DNA of 64,000 bases, taken from positions 1,674,001-1,738,000 of the forward strand of contig JAZBRI010000004.1 in the NCBI GenBank assembly GCA_036874045.1, read 5' to 3'. A program made the position numbers and the translations under genes. The notes beneath the pieces were generated by a model, which worked only from the letters and a program-made list of their open reading frames with translations, did not search any database and was not told the origin of the DNA. Position 1 is the stretch's first letter. The number at the start of each line of letters is the position of its first letter. Below, one piece after another: positions 59,880-64,000 of this stretch. Source of the DNA: Cymodocea nodosa. Its lineage: Eukaryota; Streptophyta; Magnoliopsida; Alismatales; Cymodoceaceae.

Positions 59880-60128
59880 AACAATCTTCAAATTACATAT
59901 AATAAGGGGATTAGACTTCTTTCATGTATAAAACAATTTCACGGAGATTCTCATGATTCTGCCTAAAATTGTTCCAATAAGGTATGGTAAGTAACTAATA
60001 TAAAATTGTTACCAATATATAAAAGTTAATAGCCCATGTTGTTTCATTAACTAAAGTCTCTCTTAATTAATATTGACTCACTTTTGAGCTACTTTTAACA
60101 TATAGGCATAGTATTGCCTACCTGTGGT
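59880..60128. repeat. Duplicated block (third copy), left part with empty Copia site
   Basis: Collinear with 25290-25395 joined to 28323-28925. Across the point where the 25396-28322 Copia element sits, this copy reads CATGATTCTGCCTAAAATTG without interruption. Confidence 0.75.
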
Positions 60129-60845
60129 TAGAAGTATCAATGGGCTGGGTTATCAACCTGTTTAGGCTACAAGGTAGGTTGAAAATTTTTTTAGTTTTTT
60201 CAAGATAGCCTGGCCTATAGCCTAAGCTAGTGGGAGTTGGGACTTGGGCTAACCTATAGATTCACTTTTATAATTTTTAAAAAATATGTAATATGTAATT
60301 TTTTATTTTAATTTAAAATAAAGAAATAAATATAAAAAAAAATTTAAAAAAAATCAAAAATTTCGATTAGATTGAAGTTCAACTTCAATCAACAAAAGTT
60401 CAACTTCAATCGAACCAAAGAAATAAAAAATAAAAAATAAAAAACTTCAATCAACTTAGTCGAAAAAAAGTAAAGAAGTTTTAAAAATAAAAAACTTTAG
60501 TTCAATCGAATTTTAACTTTGATTAGATCAAAGTTATAACTTTAGTCAGACAACTTCAATTCAACTAAGTTTAAAAAAAACAGTTTAACTTCAATCTAAT
60601 TGAAGTTTTTTATTTTTTTTAAACTTAATTGGACCAAAGTTACAACTTTGATCAAATCAAAGTTTTTTATTATTTTATTTTTTTAACTTTGATCAGACCA
60701 CTTTGAACTTTGGTCCAATGAAAATTTTTTATTTTTTTTATTTTGGTCCATCTTAACTTTTTAATATATTATAGTGTGATGCAACCTAATTTTTTAAATC
60801 AAACTAGACCGGCCTACAATGGCCCCAGCCCATTTGGCACATTTA
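60129..60845. mobile_element. Non-autonomous hAT element
   Basis: 717 bp flanked by 8-bp repeats CCTGTGGT (60121-60128) and CTTGTGGT (60846-60853). Inverted ends TAGAAGTATCAATGGGCTGG and, reversed, TAAATGTGCCAAATGGGCTG. The interior (60350-60740) is an array of AACTTCAATC and AACTTTGATC palindromic words, as in the larger hAT element at 47040-49945, and no coding. The related block near 28918-28930 has no insertion. Confidence 0.85.
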
Positions 60846-61137
60846 CTTGTGGTGGTTGTTTTTGACTTTATTGATACTTTCTTTCCTCTCTGCATGGGAA
60901 AAAAAACATGCAGCATGAGATTTTTTTTTTCTAAAATGAACAAAACAAATCAGTGTGAATACAATAGGTACGTACATTGTTACATACAAAGGTTGCTTAC
61001 AGGAAGGGGAAGCCAGTACGTACGGATGAAGAATTAATGCTACACCAGCCAGACACCCAAAAAATAGAAGAGGACCTCAAGCCTCAGACAAATCTCTTCC
61101 GTGTGGGATCTCGTTTCGTTTCACAACTTTCCTCCCA
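60846..61137 (-). other. 3' flank of HAL3-like copy 3
   Basis: Resumes the match to 28925-29337. Contains GGTTGCTTACAGGAAGGGGA and CCAGCCAGACACCCAAAAAA, shared with the 3' flanks of the other two copies. Confidence 0.6.
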
Positions 61138-62950
61138 TCAAAAAGTAGCGTCGGATCGTCGCTGGTTCCTGGGAAAGAAGGTATAATTGGACCTCACCGT
61201 GTGGTAGATATGATCGGGCTCTGCCATTAAGCCGACGACCAGCACACCAGAGACTAGTCTCCTTGAAATGGGCATGACCGACCTGATACCAAGCTGGTAG
61301 GCCTTGTAGATCTGCTGTTCTGTGATGATGTTATGCCACATGAGGTCGTTCATGGAGGGCGCAATGTACAGAGGCTTGCTGTAGTCCCATCCCCGTACGA
61401 TGCACGTCAACAGATTGTCACAGAATCCTGTGGTAATCTAGGGAAGAAAGTAGACAATCGTCAGGACTTGAAAATTATTCCCTGCCCCATGTATGACCCA
61501 ACTGATAAGATTCACAATATCGATCTCAAGCAAAGTAACCCCAAGTGTTTGCTGCCCATGCTTTTCATCAATGGTTATTTTCCAATGAAATCGTCCTAGA
61601 GACGACTCTTCATATCTTCCCATAAATTATATCAGAGAGTAAAATAATTAAATTGTATGAATCTTAAGAACAGATGCTTATAAATACATTATAGAAATTT
61701 CACTTCAATTGAACAGTTGTTGGTTCTTATCTAAATGTCTTACAGTTGATTGATTGATTTTCATTGAATTTCAACTATTGGTTTTCAAATCAAAAAAACC
61801 TTAAAGAATATAACTTAAATTAAGTTAAAATTTTAACATACAAGATATTATACTCTATATATTAACCAATTATATGATCTTTTACTTTTTAAAAAAAACA
61901 AAGAGATGCTTCTAAAAAGTTATGTTAATGACGTTTTGCCTAAAATTTAATTCAAGATATTCTCTGCTTGTAAATACTATGATACAACAGAAGATCAACT
62001 GCTAATAATGATAAAATGTTTTTGTTAGAGAATTCCCACAGAATACACTATCTGGCCATCAACTGCATTACCATTGGTCGCGACATGTGTAGACTAGTCT
62101 ATTCTAGGGCAGACGGTGTGGTACAATATGTTGAGTAAATGTCTCACCTTTTTTTTTGAAAGAGTAGAAGTTTCACTTGTATTATAACTTAAGATCCATT
62201 TGTCACTGCTAATTTATGCATGATACTTGCATAAATTCATAGTATGGGTCACTTGAAGGCTTACAAAATATAAAAGTTCACAGATGAAGAGGCATATTGA
62301 GTAAAAGATAAAACTGAATCTGACCTTATACCAATCACTTTTGTGTAGACAGAAACCATGAAAATTTTTCCTTCAATGCCGTGATAAATAACGATATAGG
62401 GTTCCATCTTCTATCATGCTGGTGTAAGATAATTATTAATTTCCATACTTCGAAGCTTACGCGAAAACGATAATCCACAGAAGTCGGTGCATAAATGCGT
62501 ATCAACCACACATTAGAAGAACACACAAAGAATACTGAAAAAGAGAACGACTTCAGAAATAATTTCGAAGATCAAACAACAGAGGCGGATCACCTTTGCA
62601 AGAGTATTCGCCGACAACGGGGCGATAATCATGAGGTCGGCCCAATTCTGCAACTCCAAATGTAGAGCCTGGCCGTTGACCCTCCTCCATGCTGGCCAGT
62701 CCTCATTGTCCGTGTACAGCGGAATCTCATACGGAATCGCAGGGATGTCGATGAAATGCAACGACGAATTCGTGAACACCGCTGCCACTTCAGCCCACTC
62801 CAAGAAGCACCGGCAGATGGTCGGAAACCTGGCCGCGCACAGACATCCAGTGGCCGCCAAGATAACCCGGGGCTTCCGCTGGGAAATCGGGCGCTTTGGT
62901 TGGATTATTTTCTCGGCGGAGGTCAATACCCTTCCGGACGTTACGTTCAT
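61138..62950 (-). CDS. HAL3-like flavoprotein (PPCDC fold), copy 3
   Basis: Exons 62594-62950 and 61138-61437, GT-AG intron of 1156 bp, 218 residues. Keeps KPRVILAATG (about 26-36), His97 (ALHLEL), ADLMIIAPLSANTLAK (104-119), CDNLLTCIVRGWDY (125-138), the full clamp PSMNDLMW (Asn149, Met152) and MAEP. The catalytic Cys is Ser182 (LVSGV). It is therefore the least damaged of the three: only the Cys of the HAL3 active set is missing. In yeast, Hal3 and Vhs3 supply the His and Cab3 supplies the Cys in a mixed trimer, so a partner-dependent role is conceivable; that is inference. The last 16 residues differ from the other copies because of a later stop. TATA box at 63170-63179. Confidence 0.8.
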
Positions 62951-63169
62951 GTCGCTGGACGAAAGAATTCCCTGCTTGTAATTTGGATCTACGACGGAAA
63001 GAAACGCACGACGATCGTGATTCGAGCTCACCTCTTCTAAGGTGTCGTCGACGGCGGCCGTGGAGAGAGATCGATTCAGCGGCACGGCAAAGAAAGACGA
63101 GAAGAAAAAGCGTACGTGAGGAGCGGGAAGGTGTCTTGTGTCTGGTATTGTTCTAACTGTGTCTTCTTT

Positions 63170-63179
63170 AAATTTATAG
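63170..63179 (-). promoter_or_regulatory. TATA box of HAL3-like copy 3
   Basis: Minus strand CTATAAATTT, about 220 bp upstream of the start, same context as the other copies. Confidence 0.65.
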
Positions 63180-64000
63180 AGTATTTAAATTTCAAAAAAA
63201 CTCCTCAAGTTTCGGATTGTCGAGACACGTCACGTCACCATCCATTTAATTTTATAAAACTACTCGCTCATAAAGCCCATTTTTCCTGTAACTCTATTTT
63301 AGTAAAATGATAGAAGGAAGTTGAATACAGCGCTTACAAGTTATAACTTTAAAAAATTTTAATCAATTAATTTTTCTCAAATACATTTAGATAAAAAAAT
63401 AAACAAAATAAAAGAACAAAAAACTGTCCTATCGGAATCAGGCATGACCGACTCGAGGAACCGAAAGGAACGTCGCCGACTGCCTGAGTCGCCTAACACG
63501 CGAGAGTGATCTCGTGCTCTTCCTCCTCCTCGCCCGCCGTCCAGTCGGAAGACGAAGACCACACCTATGGGAGATATGGACGTCTGGAGAGGCCATCGTC
63601 CGGCGAGAGTTAGTTTCATGATGGCCGACGTTCCCCCTGGCCAGAAACCGCAAGCCTTGCCATCGTAAGCCGACGGACAGAGTGGCATCTTCACCTTCAC
63701 GTCCAGAAACCAGAGATGCCATCTTTTAATCCAAGATTCCCACAGGGAATCAGAAATACCATTTTTGATCCAGGTAATAAATATCTCCCGTCGTACACAA
63801 ATTAGAAATTCCATCCATCCAACGCCCGAATGTCTGGTAACAACATGATTCATAATTACCAAAAATTCAAAGACTCTTTATATCTTCCATGTGCACGAAC
63901 AAAAGAAAGTGAAAAAAACAAGTAAACTTCCTACATTCAGGGAAGGGTAAAGGAGACGAGTTATATAACAACGGTAAATGTTAAGTCTGAAGAAAAAATT
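63180..64000. other. Upstream flank of HAL3-like copy 3 with GC-rich segment
   Basis: 63250-63490 matches the flank of copy 2. 63420-63780 is strongly GC-rich and open on the minus strand in two frames (63377-63862 and 63438-63722, the latter rich in Arg). No domain is recognisable and the two frames exclude each other. It may be an exon or a decayed gene. Confidence 0.35.

Overview
The window is nuclear DNA of a flowering plant. Host genes are split by canonical GT-AG introns, host proteins match angiosperm families, intergenic DNA is very AT-rich, and most of the sequence is degenerate plant transposable elements (Copia, Ty3/gypsy, LINE, hAT, Tourist-type MITE). I cannot name the species.

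Host genes. (1) 743-2451 (+): the last five exons of a DEAD-box RNA helicase of the plant RH13 / animal DDX24 type; the helicase core lies upstream of the window. (2) 11212-24414 (+): a complete 14-exon gene for a 506-residue sugar/H+ symporter of the VGT1 / D-xylose-proton symporter-like group. One intron uses a GC donor and one holds a Copia element. (3) Three minus-strand copies of a two-exon HAL3-like flavoprotein gene (phosphopantothenoylcysteine decarboxylase fold) at 29338-30361, 53661-54540 and 61138-62950. All three are open, have matching TATA boxes and splice sites, and lack the catalytic cysteine. They sit in diverged duplicated blocks that also share flanking sequence.

Mobile DNA. 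3.8-8.3 kb: SIRE-like Copia LTR and gag sequence, minus strand. 18.4-21.3 kb: a Copia element in transporter intron 8. 25.4-28.3 kb: a truncated Copia element with both LTRs, primer-binding site and target duplication. 30.7-31.4 and 55.5-57.6 kb: LINE fragments; the second carries a 264-bp MITE. 31.4-34.6 kb: a truncated Copia element, plus strand. 35.6-47.0 kb: an Athila-like Ty3/gypsy complex, minus strand. 47.0-49.9 kb: a decayed hAT transposase element. 57.6-59.9 kb: a decayed LTR element. 60.13-60.85 kb: a non-autonomous hAT element with an 8-bp target duplication.

Most notable: in the gypsy complex, the space between gag and the post-pol/polypurine signals is occupied by a decayed F-box gene in the same orientation, where pol would be expected. 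A 2.1-kb LTR in the opposite orientation splits that F-box sequence, giving a very large inverted repeat. A short palindrome based on GTTGAGTTA...TAACTCAAC recurs across this complex and the unrelated SIRE-like LTRs. Because duplicated blocks preserve unoccupied versions of some insertion sites, several insertions can be ordered in time.
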